From positions 1 to 45,950 of the forward strand of contig NZ_LKTM01000337.1 of assembly GCF_001417955.2 (NCBI RefSeq): a stretch of 45,950 bases of DNA, written 5' to 3'. The notes beneath the pieces are model-generated. The model was not told where the DNA came from. It saw only the letters and a program-made list of their open reading frames with translations, and did not search any database. Numbering within the stretch: position 1 is the first letter of the stretch; the number at the start of each line of letters is the position of its first letter. Positions 8,329 through 18,654 of the stretch are shown in pieces. Origin of the DNA: Mycobacterium gordonae. Its GTDB lineage: Bacteria > Actinomycetota > Actinomycetes > Mycobacteriales > Mycobacteriaceae. Both the position numbers and the translations under genes were made by a program.

Positions 8329-8943
8329 ATGTCCGCGATGTACGCCATCATCGCCTTGCTCCTCGTCGCGGCTTTCTGGCTGCTCGACGGCTACGTGCGA
8401 GCCCGTATTCAACGCCATCGCACCGGCGACAGCGGCATCCGCATCCCTCGCACACCCAAACAGTGGTGGGCCCGAGGAACCCTGGCCTCCGGCATGCTGC
8501 TGCCCGGCATCGCCGCCCCCATCGCCGAACTGCTGGGCCTGCAGCCAGTGCCACTGTTGGACCACGGGCCCAGCCGCGTCGCCGGCATCATGCTCGCCGC
8601 ACTGGGCGTGTTCGCCGCGTTCGGCGCCCAACGCGCAATGGGATCTTCGTGGCGCACCACTGTCGACCCCACCGAACGCCCGCCACTGGTCACCACCGGC
8701 ATTTTCGCGATCGTGCGCAACCCCATCTACACGTCGATCAACGTCATGGTTATCGGACTAACCTTTGCGGTTCCCAACGGTATTGCACTCGCCGGCGTCG
8801 TGATGATCATCATCGGTAGTCAACTGCAGGTCCGCCTGATCGAAGAGCCCTACCTCACCGCCACCCACGGCCAGGCCTACCGCGACTACTGTGAGGCTGT
8901 CGACCGGTTCCTGCCCGGCATCGGGCGGATCAGACGGGCGTAG
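8329..8943 (+). CDS. Isoprenylcysteine carboxyl methyltransferase (ICMT/PEMT)-like membrane protein
   Basis: A 204-aa integral membrane protein with about four to five hydrophobic segments (residues about 3-20, 48-65, 80-100, 128-160). The C-terminal part carries the SAM-binding features of the ICMT/PEMT superfamily: RNPIYTS, then a Glu-Glu-Pro-Tyr segment and a spaced Gly-x2-Tyr-x2-Tyr. In bacteria this family methylates lipids or small molecules; prenyl-cysteine is not expected as substrate here. It follows the soluble methyltransferase in the same direction and is the last protein gene before the tRNA genes at the element edge. The ATG start at 8329 gives the first hydrophobic segment at the extreme N-terminus; the alternative ATG at 8338 is three codons later. 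Confidence 0.85.
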   Translation: MSAMYAIIALLLVAAFWLLDGYVRARIQRHRTGDSGIRIPRTPKQWWARGTLASGMLLPGIAAPIAELLGLQPVPLLDHGPSRVAGIMLAALGVFAAFGAQRAMGSSWRTTVDPTERPPLVTTGIFAIVRNPIYTSINVMVIGLTFAVPNGIALAGVVMIIIGSQLQVRLIEEPYLTATHGQAYRDYCEAVDRFLPGIGRIRRA

Positions 8944-8971
8944 TGTCACCGCCGGCCGTACCGACCAAAGG

Positions 8972-9042
8972 TGGAGCCACGGGGAATCGAACCCCGATTT
9001 GAGCCTTGCAAAGGCCCCGTTCTACCGTTGAACTATGGCCCC
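8972..9042 (-). tRNA. tRNA-Ala (anticodon TGC), element-borne copy
   Basis: A complete 71-nt cloverleaf on the minus strand: acceptor GGGGCCA pairs with TGGCTCC, D stem GTTC/GAAC with a 7-nt loop, anticodon loop TTTGCAA (TGC), a 4-nt variable loop, and T stem CGGGG/CCCCG around TTCGATT. Position 3-70 is a G-U pair, the identity signal for alanine, and the discriminator is A. CCA is not encoded. The sequence differs widely from the chromosomal tRNA-Ala remnant 73 bp upstream, sharing mainly the anticodon arm. Short variable loop and D arm recall phage- and plasmid-borne tRNAs. It probably supplies the tRNA that the neighbouring broken gene can no longer make. Confidence 0.92.
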
Positions 9043-9115
9043 GTCATGGATATGACCGTGGCGGTATCACCGCTGGTCACACCCACTTTCATCTACCTCT
9101 CCTAGAGATAACCGC
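9043..9115. other. Junction between chromosomal tRNA-Ala and accessory DNA (putative attachment site edge)
   Basis: Chromosome-like sequence on the right ends within the T loop of the tRNA-Ala remnant (about 9115/9116). The 73 bp between this break and the complete tRNA-Ala have no coding capacity and contain a short palindrome CTCTAGGAG. Integrases often use the 3' end of tRNA genes, so this is taken as one end of the element. The crossover position is inferred from loss of tRNA homology. The other attachment site lies outside the window. Confidence 0.6.
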
Positions 9116-9172
9116 CGAACCCCTGACACCCGCCTTGCAAAGGCGGTGCTCTACCAACTGAGCTAAGGCCCC
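9116..9172 (-). pseudogene. tRNA-Ala(TGC) remnant, truncated in the T arm
   Basis: The minus strand carries the first 57 nt of a normal actinobacterial tRNA-Ala: acceptor 5' strand GGGGCCT, D arm, anticodon arm CCGCC-TTTGCAA-GGCGG, variable loop and T-stem 5' strand AGGGG followed by TTCG. A functional gene would continue with a CCCCT strand and AGGCTCC; instead the sequence reads GCGGTTATCTCTAGG. The T stem and acceptor stem therefore cannot form. The position next to tRNA-Ile matches ileT-alaT in other mycobacteria, so this is the native gene, cut at its 3' end. Confidence 0.9.
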
Positions 9173-9303
9173 TCTGGGTTGTCCGGCCGGTCGCCAGGGG
9201 TCTGATCGGGCGCCACATGCCAGACCTCGACGTCGAGCCGCGAACGAACCACCGCCGCCGCACCCACGGCGGCGGCCGCTGCCAGCGGCAGCGCGAATTT
9301 CAC
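9163..9303 (-). CDS. DLW-39 family small membrane protein
   Basis: A 46-aa protein beginning KFALPLA after the start codon, with one hydrophobic alanine-rich segment (about residues 3-20) and a charged tail containing DVEVW and NPEGP. It matches the small DLW-39 family encoded between ileT and alaT in mycobacteria; function unknown. GTG at 9303 gives the usual family start; an in-frame ATG at 9324 would add seven residues (MCPSRRR). The stop codon TAG lies inside the 5' part of the tRNA-Ala remnant, so the gene and the tRNA overlap by 10 bp. Confidence 0.75.
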   Translation of the reverse strand: MKFALPLAAAAAVGAAAVVRSRLDVEVWHVAPDQTPGDRPDNPEGP

Positions 9304-9329
9304 ACGACGTCTTGACGGGCACATGATCG

Positions 9330-9403
9330 TGGGCCTAGGAGGACTCGAACCTCCGACCTCTTCGTTATCAGCGAAGCGCTCTAACCGCCTGAGCTATAGG
9401 CCC
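9330..9403 (-). tRNA. ileT: tRNA-Ile (anticodon GAT)
   Basis: A complete 74-nt cloverleaf on the minus strand: acceptor GGGCCTA pairs with TAGGCCC, anticodon loop CTGATAA with GAT, T arm GGAGG-TTCGAGT-CCTCC, discriminator A, no encoded CCA. It lies downstream of the DUF3566 gene and upstream of the DLW-39 gene and tRNA-Ala remnant, the standard mycobacterial order after gyrA. Confidence 0.96.
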
Positions 9404-9470
9404 GTACTGCCAGTACGGCCGAGCGACGAGATTACCGCACCGGCCGCCTGACTCCCAAAACGCATCCCGT

Positions 9471-10319
9471 CTAGTCCCGATCTGCCAGTGTCACTTCGAT
9501 CCCACCGATCAGGTCGGTCGTCAGGTTGTAGACGAAGGCGGCGATGGTGGCCATCGCGGTCATCAGCACGATGTTGACCAGACCGATCAGCACGGCGCCG
9601 CCGAAAATGGTTCCGCTCGAGACGAGTTCGCCGCTGCTACCGCTGGTGTTGTTCAGCAGGTCGCCGACATTGCTGTTCAGTTTCGACCACACGCCCATGC
9701 CACCGAGCACCAGGTAGAGGAACGCCACCGCGATCATCCAGACGAAGAACAACGCCACCGACAGCAGCAGCGACACCTTCAGGGTGCTCCACGGGTCGAT
9801 GCGCCGGATCTGCATGCTGGCCCGCACCGGCCCGCGGCCCCGCCGGGAGCCGACCGCAACCCCGCGCGCTTCCCGCGCTTCCCCCGCGGCCGGGCGACTC
9901 GTCGCCGACGCGGGTGTGTCGGTCGGACGTTCAGGCTTGCGTTGGGTGGCCCGCGGGATCGGGCCGGAGAGGTCCGGCAGTTCGCTGGCATACGCCTCGG
10001 CGGGTGGGTTTTCACTACGCACGGCTGGGACCTCCGCCTGTGGGCCGGGCGTCGGTGCCGACGTCCCGGAGATGAAACGGTTCAGCCGAGCTTCCGAACT
10101 GGTCGGCGTCCGGACGTCGGTCGGTGGGTCAGCCGCCGGGCGAGACCCGGTTTGAGACCCCGCGCGGGTGGCACCCCGCTGCCACGGCGGCGCGTCTGCG
10201 CCCTCCGGAAGGCGGCCGGGACCCGTGGTCGCGCGGTGCGCACCGGCGCGCTCGCCCGATCCGTCCCCGTTCGGGTTGTCGCCCTGACTGGGGCCGCCCG
10301 GCTCGTTCGGTGAACTCAC
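9471..10319 (-). CDS. DUF3566 transmembrane protein (Rv0007-like)
   Basis: A 282-aa protein with a long, disordered Pro/Ser/Gly/Arg-rich cytoplasmic N-terminus (about 1-170) and a C-terminal DUF3566 domain with two membrane segments (about 180-210 and 245-270). Its position after gyrA is conserved in actinobacteria; the family is suggested to act in the envelope or near the division machinery, but its molecular role is not established. GTG at 10319 follows an AGGAG ribosome-binding site. A 72-bp gap separates it from gyrA, so read-through from the gyrase operon is likely. Confidence 0.88.
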   Translation of the reverse strand: MSSPNEPGGPSQGDNPNGDGSGERAGAHRATTGPGRLPEGADAPPWQRGATRAGSQTGSRPAADPPTDVRTPTSSEARLNRFISGTSAPTPGPQAEVPAVRSENPPAEAYASELPDLSGPIPRATQRKPERPTDTPASATSRPAAGEAREARGVAVGSRRGRGPVRASMQIRRIDPWSTLKVSLLLSVALFFVWMIAVAFLYLVLGGMGVWSKLNSNVGDLLNNTSGSSGELVSSGTIFGGAVLIGLVNIVLMTAMATIAAFVYNLTTDLIGGIEVTLADRD

Positions 10320-10391
10320 CCCGACTCCTAACGTGTCTGCTCAGGTAGCTGAGTCTATGCCGGGTTCGCGCCGTGCCGACCCCCCGCCCGG

Positions 10392-12899
<2,508 letters not shown>

Positions 12900-12943
12900 T
12901 TATTCCTCATTGCTCTCATCAGGAAAGGGAACGCGGACTGGGG

Positions 12944-14977
12944 TCAGACGTCCAGGAAGCGAACGTCTTTGGCATTACGGGTGATAAAGCTGCGGCGCGC
13001 CTCGACGTCCTCGCCCATCAGGATGGAGAACAGCTCGTCGGCCGCGGCGGCGTCGTCGAGGGTCACCTGACGCAGCACCCGCACCGACGGGTCCATGGTG
13101 GTTTCCCACAGCTCCTTGGCGTCCATCTCGCCCAGACCCTTGTAGCGCTGGATGCCGTCTTCTTTGTTGATCTTCTTGCCGGACTTCAGCCCGGCCTCCA
13201 ACAGACCGTCGCGTTCCCGGTCGGAGTAGGCGAATTCGGGTTCGGTACGTTGCCATTTCAGCTTGTACAGCGGCGGTTGGGCCAGGAACACATGGCCGTG
13301 CTCAAGCAGTGGGCGCATGAAACGGAACAACAGAGTCAGCAGCAGCGTCGAAATGTGTTGTCCGTCAACGTCAGCGTCGGCCATCAGAACAATCTTGTGA
13401 TACCGGAGTTTGGTGATGTCGAACTCGTCGTGGATGCCGGTGCCCAGCGCGGTGATGATGGCCTGGACTTCGGTGTTCTTCAGCACGCGGTCGATGCGGG
13501 CCTTCTCCACGTTGATGATCTTGCCGCGCAGCGGCAGGATCGCCTGGAACATCGAGTCCCGGCCACTCTTGGCCGAGCCGCCGGCCGAATCGCCCTCCAC
13601 CACATACAGTTCGGACTTGCGGGGGTCAGTCGAGCGGCAGTCGGCGAGCTTGCCGGGCAGACCACCCAGATCGGTTGCGCTCTTGCGACGCACCAACTCT
13701 CGCGCTTTACGCGCGGCGATGCGCGCCTGCGCGGACGACACCGCTTTGTTCACAACTGTCTTGGCTTCCGAGGGGTTGGCTTCGAACCAGTGGGTGAGTT
13801 GTTCGTTGCAGACTTTCTGCACGAACGACTTGACCTCGGTGTTGCCCAGCTTGGTCTTGGTCTGACCCTCGAACTGCGGCTCGGCGACTTTCACCGAGAT
13901 CACCGCGGCCAAACCCTCCCGGATGTCGTCGCCGGTGAGGTTCGGGTCCTTCTCCTTGAGCAGCTTCTTGTCTTTGGCGTACTTGTTGACCACCGACGTC
14001 AGCGCACTGCGGAAACCCTCTTCGTGGGTGCCGCCCTCGTGGGTGTTGATCGTGTTGGCGAAGGTGTGCACGGATTCCGAGTAGCCGCCGTTCCACTGCA
14101 TCGCGATCTCGACTTCGTGGCCGGTGCCCTTGCCCTCGAAATCGATGACGCTCTGCTGGATCGGGCTCTTGGTGCGGTTGATGTGCTTGACGAAGTCGAC
14201 CAGCCCGCCGGGGTAGTGGAAGGTGCGGTGCTTGACCTTGTGGGGAGCCTTCGACTCCGCGGCCTTCTCCTCGGCGGATTTCGGCGCCTCGGCGGTGTCG
14301 CTGACGACTTCGTCGACGACCTCGTCCTGCTCGACGCGCTCGTCGGTGAGGTTGATGGTCAGGCCCTTGTTCAGGAACGCCATCTCCTGCAGCCGGCGCG
14401 CCACCGTCTCGAAATCGTATTCGGTGGTTTCGAAGATCTCGGGGTCTGCCCAGAACCTGATCGTGGTGCCGGTCTTCCTGGTGGCCTCGCCCTGTTTCAG
14501 GGTGCCGGGCACGGCACGTTCGTAATACTGCGACCACTCATGCCCGTCGCGTTTGATGTCGACCTCCAGGCGGGTGGACAGCGCATTGACGACGGACACA
14601 CCCACGCCGTGCAAGCCACCGCTGACGGTGTAACCACTGTTCTCGCCGCCGAATTTCCCGCCGGCGTGCAGTTGTGTCATGACCACGTCAACGGTGGGGG
14701 CGCCGGTGGCGTGCATCGCCACCGGAATCCCGCGGCCGTCGTCGGCGACCTCGACGCTGCCGTCATCGAGCAAGCGCACGTCCACCTTGGTGGCGTAGCC
14801 GGCCATCGCCTCGTCGACCGAGTTGTCGACCACCTCCCAGATGAGGTGGTGTAAACCACGCTCCCCGGTGGAGCCGATATACATACCCGGGCGTTTGCGG
14901 ACCGCCTCCAATCCTTCGAGGACGGTGATGGCAGAAGCGCCGTATTCGTTTTGTGCCTTCTTCTTCGGGGCAGCCAC
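12944..14977 (-). CDS. gyrB: DNA gyrase subunit B
   Basis: The 677-aa ATPase subunit. A GHKL ATP-binding domain (about 15-240, with VDNSVDEA and DDGRGIPV), the transducer, and a TOPRIM domain with EGDSAGGSAKSGRD and PLRGKI are all present, followed by the C-terminal YKGLGEM motif. GTG at 14977 is chosen because AAGGAG precedes it by 12 nt and it gives the usual mycobacterial N-terminus (MAAPKKKAQ) followed by YGASAITVLEGLEAVRKRPG; the open frame extends to 15022 without support. It forms an operon with gyrA. Confidence 0.98.
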   Translation of the reverse strand: MAAPKKKAQNEYGASAITVLEGLEAVRKRPGMYIGSTGERGLHHLIWEVVDNSVDEAMAGYATKVDVRLLDDGSVEVADDGRGIPVAMHATGAPTVDVVMTQLHAGGKFGGENSGYTVSGGLHGVGVSVVNALSTRLEVDIKRDGHEWSQYYERAVPGTLKQGEATRKTGTTIRFWADPEIFETTEYDFETVARRLQEMAFLNKGLTINLTDERVEQDEVVDEVVSDTAEAPKSAEEKAAESKAPHKVKHRTFHYPGGLVDFVKHINRTKSPIQQSVIDFEGKGTGHEVEIAMQWNGGYSESVHTFANTINTHEGGTHEEGFRSALTSVVNKYAKDKKLLKEKDPNLTGDDIREGLAAVISVKVAEPQFEGQTKTKLGNTEVKSFVQKVCNEQLTHWFEANPSEAKTVVNKAVSSAQARIAARKARELVRRKSATDLGGLPGKLADCRSTDPRKSELYVVEGDSAGGSAKSGRDSMFQAILPLRGKIINVEKARIDRVLKNTEVQAIITALGTGIHDEFDITKLRYHKIVLMADADVDGQHISTLLLTLLFRFMRPLLEHGHVFLAQPPLYKLKWQRTEPEFAYSDRERDGLLEAGLKSGKKINKEDGIQRYKGLGEMDAKELWETTMDPSVRVLRQVTLDDAAAADELFSILMGEDVEARRSFITRNAKDVRFLDV

Positions 14978-15221
14978 GGTCGGAATGCTCTCCTTGGGGT
15001 TGCATGCGAGCGGTTGAAGCACCGCAGCGGTCGCAACTGCCTACTCTACCGTGAAGCACCGTCAGCACCGATTTTGTGGCCGCGTTTCCGCCTATCTGAT
15101 TGCGCCGTGCGCTCAATTTCTTCGCTGTAGCCGCGTCCCGACGTTCCAGATATGGGTTCGTCAATTTCTGGCGGCTCTGAGACGGCTGTGGTTCGCGTCC
15201 CGTTCACTCGGTGGATCGAGC
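14978..15221. promoter_or_regulatory. gyrB upstream intergenic region
   Basis: A 244-bp gap between the dciA stop and the gyrB start, where the gyrBA promoter is expected. On the minus strand a -10-like TAGAGT is visible at about 15043-15048; no clear -35 partner was found. In mycobacteria gyrBA promoters respond to loss of supercoiling, but no specific signal can be read here. The overlapping frames in this region look like non-coding shadow. Confidence 0.4.
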
Positions 15222-15761
15222 CTAACCGTAGGTGTCGCGGGGGCCCCGGCCGGCGATGTGACGAGGCCCCTTGCGCCACGACGGCGCGGCCGGGCCGGTG
15301 ATTTTCAGCGACGTCACCACACCGTTGCCGACGGCGGCGGCGATCTTGGCGAGCAGCTGTGCCTGCATGAGTCGTAACTGCGTCGCCCAGGCGGTGGATT
15401 CGGCGGTGACGCTGAGCACCCCTTCGTTGAGGGTGGACGGCGTCGCATGCTCGGCGATCTGCGCGCCGACCACCGCTGTCCAATGACCGAAGACCGTGCC
15501 TTCGGCAACGTGAGTGGTCCACCCCTGCTGCTTGGCCAGGTCTCGGGTGAGCCGTCCCAGCGGCTGCGGATCACGCGCATCCGGCCCCGGTCCCGACCAG
15601 CTACGCCGGCCGCCGGCGCCGCGCCGGCGGGGGAGCGGGGCGGCGCGGCCGCGGCCGGCGTCCTGCCCGCGCTCGCGGGCGGCGGCGCGAGCCTCTTCCA
15701 GCGTTCGTCGCACCAGATCGAGGCCGCGCTGATTCACCTGGTCCTGGTTTTCCTCGGTCAT
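15222..15761 (-). CDS. dciA: DUF721 protein, DciA-type helicase loader/operator (Rv0004-like)
   Basis: A 179-aa protein with an Arg/Gly-rich, disordered N-terminus (about 1-75) and a C-terminal DUF721 domain (about 80-165, with HWTAVVGAQIAEH and the TWATQLRLMQAQLL-like helix). DciA acts in loading the replicative helicase DnaB in bacteria lacking DnaC, and the mycobacterial protein is needed for replication. ATG at 15761 overlaps the recF stop (ATGA), so translation is coupled; the longer frame to 15830 lies inside recF and is not used. Confidence 0.9.
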   Translation of the reverse strand: MTEENQDQVNQRGLDLVRRTLEEARAAARERGQDAGRGRAAPLPRRRGAGGRRSWSGPGPDARDPQPLGRLTRDLAKQQGWTTHVAEGTVFGHWTAVVGAQIAEHATPSTLNEGVLSVTAESTAWATQLRLMQAQLLAKIAAAVGNGVVTSLKITGPAAPSWRKGPRHIAGRGPRDTYG

Positions 15762-16909
15762 TGCCGCACCTCCGACACCGCGCCCAGATCGCTGTCGCTG
15801 AGTTCCACCTGTACCCACCTGGCTTCCCACCCCTCGGGAATGTCTTCGGACACCGCCGCGGTGACCAGCACCTGCTCAGCGGATTCGGCGACGGCGGCCA
15901 GCGCGCGGCGCCGTTTGGTGTCCAGCTCGGCAAAGACGTCGTCGAGCAACAACACCGGGTCGCTGCCCTCGGCACGCAACAGCTCGTAGGCCGCCAGCCG
16001 CAACGCCACCGCGAAAGACCACGATTCGCCGTGACTGGCAAACCCTTTGGCCGGTTGGTCGCCGAGCCGCAGTTCCAGATCGTCGCGGTGCGGGCCCACC
16101 AGGCACACGCCGCGTTCCAGTTCAGCGCTCCGTCGCGCGGCCAGCGCACCCAGCAGTGTTGCTTCCAGGGACTGCTGGTCGGCAGCCGCGGCCGGCACCA
16201 CCGTATCGGTACTGGCCCGGTAACCGATTGCCGCCGAACGTGATTCGGGTGCCAGAAGTTGGTAGGCCTTCTCCACCTCGGGTGCCAGCTGGTTCACCAG
16301 ATCGATCCGCGCGGCCATCAAGGCCGCGCCGTGCTCGGCCAGCCTGCTGTCCCACACCTCGAGGGTGTCCAGTGCACCCCGATCACCGCGGAACCGCGCC
16401 CCCGATAACGATTTCAGCAGGGCGGTGCGCTGGCGCAGCACTTTGTCGTAGTCGGCACGCACCCCGGCCAGCACCGGTCGGCGCACCGTCGCCAAGTCGT
16501 CGAGATAGCGGCGGCGATCCGACGGATCGCCGCGCACCAGCGACAGATCCTCCGGAGCGAACAACACCGCCCGCAGCACCCCGACCACCTCGCGCGTGCT
16601 GCGCACCGGCGACCGGTTCAACCGCGCCTTGTTCGCCCTACCCGCGGCGATCTCGAGGTCGACCGCACATTCGCGTCCCTCATTGACCACGATGGTCGAG
16701 ACGACCGCGCGATCAGCGCCGGCCCGGATCAACGGCGCGTCGGTGCCTACCCGATGCGAACCCAGGGTGCTCGAATACCAGAGGGCCTCAAGGAGATTCG
16801 TTTTCCCGAAGCCGTTGCGGCCGACGAACACCGTGCGCCCGGGATCCAGGTCGAGGTCCGCATGGGCCCACGACCGGAAGTCCCGCAACGCCAAATGTCG
16901 GACGTACAC
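15758..16909 (-). CDS. recF: DNA replication and repair protein RecF
   Basis: A 383-aa SMC-like ATPase that helps load RecA at single-stranded gaps. Walker A is GRNGFGKTNLLEAL (about 31-44), the ABC signature region lies around RGDPSDRRRYLDDL, and Walker B is LLLDDVFAELD near residue 325. GTG start at 16909, 11 bp after dnaN, in the dnaA-dnaN-recF order. Its stop overlaps dciA by 4 bp. Confidence 0.97.
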   Translation of the reverse strand: MYVRHLALRDFRSWAHADLDLDPGRTVFVGRNGFGKTNLLEALWYSSTLGSHRVGTDAPLIRAGADRAVVSTIVVNEGRECAVDLEIAAGRANKARLNRSPVRSTREVVGVLRAVLFAPEDLSLVRGDPSDRRRYLDDLATVRRPVLAGVRADYDKVLRQRTALLKSLSGARFRGDRGALDTLEVWDSRLAEHGAALMAARIDLVNQLAPEVEKAYQLLAPESRSAAIGYRASTDTVVPAAAADQQSLEATLLGALAARRSAELERGVCLVGPHRDDLELRLGDQPAKGFASHGESWSFAVALRLAAYELLRAEGSDPVLLLDDVFAELDTKRRRALAAVAESAEQVLVTAAVSEDIPEGWEARWVQVELSDSDLGAVSEVRQ

Positions 16910-16920
16910 GCCCCGACCGA

Positions 16921-18117
16921 TCAGCCCGGCAGCCGCACCGGCATCAGCAGGTACACGTAATCCGTCGGCACCGCCGCGAACGGACCGCTGCCACTCGGCA
17001 CCGGGTCATCGGCCGACGCGGGCCGCAGCAACGCCGGCTTGCCCGGCGTCGTGAACCCGAACGACACCCGCTCGGAGTGCAACGAGCCCAGGCCGTCGGT
17101 GAGGTAGGTCGGGTTGAAGGCGATCGTCAACGGTTCACCCGCATAGTCCACCGCGAGGTCTTCCTCGGCCCGGCCGACATCGTCGGCACCGGCCGACAAC
17201 CGCAGCATCCCATCGGCGAATTCCATCCGGATCTGTGCGCCCCGGTCGGCGACCAGTGCCACCAGCTTGATCGCCTCGGTCAGCTCGGCCACGTTGATCG
17301 TCGCCACCGCGGTGTGCTCCGCCGGCAGCAACTGGCGGAATTTCGGGAATTCCGCGTCGAGCAGCCGGGTGGTGCTGCGCTTGCCGTTGCCGGTGATGCC
17401 CAGCAGTCCGTCCTTGCCCACTCCGGATCCGGCGCCCAGCGACAACCGGACCTCGGAGCCGTCGGCTCCGGCCTTGGCCGCCTCGGCCAGGGTCTTGGCC
17501 GGTACCAGCACCGCAGCCTCGATGTCAGGGGTCAGCGCCGACCAGGTCAACTCGCGCACCGCCAGACGGAACCTGTCGGTCGCCGCCAAAACCACCGTCT
17601 CCCCGGAGATCTCGACGCGGATGCCGGTCAGCATGGGCAGCGTGTCGTCACGGCCGGCCGCGATGGCGACCTGCCCGATCGCCTCGGCGAACAACTCGGC
17701 GGGCAGCGTACCGGTCTCGTCGGGCAGGGTCGGCAGAGTCGGGTAATCCTCAACGGCCATCGTCGGCAGCGAGAATCGGGCGCTTCCGCAGGTCAGCGCG
17801 ACGCGATTGCCGTCGACGTAGAAATCCACCGGCTTGTTGGGCAGTGCCCTGGTGATGTCGGACAACAACCGCCCGGACACCAAAACGCTTCCCGGCGAAG
17901 CGATTTCAGCGGCGACCTGCACCTCGGAAGAAACTTCGTAGTCGAACCCGGAGATGGTCAGCCCGTCGTCGGTGCCGGTGAGCAACACTCCGGAGAGCAC
18001 CGGCACGGTCGGCCGGGACGGCAGGTTCTTGGCTACCCACGACACCGCTTCGGCGAAGGACTCCCGCACCAAACGAAATTTCAAGTCGGTGACAGCCCGT
18101 GTTGTAGCCGCGTCCAT
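16921..18117 (-). CDS. dnaN: DNA polymerase III beta subunit (sliding clamp)
   Basis: A 398-aa clamp with three repeated domains of about 130 residues. The N-terminal segment LKFRLVRESFAEAVSWVAKN and the C-terminal end YVYLLMPVRLPG are typical of the mycobacterial clamp. It forms the ring that holds the polymerase and repair enzymes on DNA. It lies downstream of dnaA across the origin region, and recF follows after 11 bp. Confidence 0.98.
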   Translation of the reverse strand: MDAATTRAVTDLKFRLVRESFAEAVSWVAKNLPSRPTVPVLSGVLLTGTDDGLTISGFDYEVSSEVQVAAEIASPGSVLVSGRLLSDITRALPNKPVDFYVDGNRVALTCGSARFSLPTMAVEDYPTLPTLPDETGTLPAELFAEAIGQVAIAAGRDDTLPMLTGIRVEISGETVVLAATDRFRLAVRELTWSALTPDIEAAVLVPAKTLAEAAKAGADGSEVRLSLGAGSGVGKDGLLGITGNGKRSTTRLLDAEFPKFRQLLPAEHTAVATINVAELTEAIKLVALVADRGAQIRMEFADGMLRLSAGADDVGRAEEDLAVDYAGEPLTIAFNPTYLTDGLGSLHSERVSFGFTTPGKPALLRPASADDPVPSGSGPFAAVPTDYVYLLMPVRLPG

Positions 18118-18654
18118 TGCGTCCCTTCACCTAACGTGACGTCCAAATCCGTGCCCAGCTCCCCCGCCGGCGTTGGGGACCCTCCGTGACGAACGCCGCC
18201 GGCGAAGTGATTCGCCACGACGGCCGCAACGGCAGTCGAACAACAACCGTAGAGCTTCTGAGGCCAACTTGAAAGCTAATCGGTCACGGTGACAGAGCGA
18301 GCGCAGGGCGGCTGCGCGCAGCGTCGGCGACGAGTTTCCCCAGCCGTGTTCTTCAAACAACAAATGACGAAGAGATTTCAATATCAGTATTAAGGGCTGT
18401 GCAATCTGGGGACAGCCGGCTCTTGGCGCAGCGTGCGCACCAGATCAGGTTGTGGATGACTGCGGGGGAAGCTGTGTGGTGCGCGGTGCACGGCTGGGGA
18501 CGAAGCGGGGATGTGCACCGCGTTACGGGTGCTGCACTCCAGTTTGGGTGGGTTGTACACAGCCCTGCCCACACCGCAGCGCTGGTGCTCATGTGACAAG
18601 AGGGAGCAAAGTTTTTTGCAAAAATCTGCCGCGGAGGGCGCTGGAAACGGCTTG
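18118..18654. other. oriC: oriC, chromosomal replication origin (dnaA-dnaN intergenic)
   Basis: A 537-bp non-coding stretch in the place where mycobacterial oriC is known to lie. Matches to the mycobacterial DnaA box TTGTCCACA are TTGTACACA at 18553-18561 (one mismatch), CTGCCCACA at 18565-18573, and in reverse TGTGGATGA at 18451-18459, TGGGGACAG at 18407-18415 and TGGGGACGA at 18495-18503 (two mismatches each). An AT-rich stretch at about 18345-18395 is the best candidate for the unwinding element. A T6GCA5 run at about 18612-18624 lies next to the dnaA stop. Box positions were found by eye; weaker boxes may be missed. Confidence 0.88.

Noticed and set aside
9089..9322. 77-aa minus-strand frame over the tRNA-Ala remnant
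   Set aside because: Its LAQLVEHRLCKAG segment is the familiar false translation of a tRNA gene; the real small gene here is DLW-39 in another frame.
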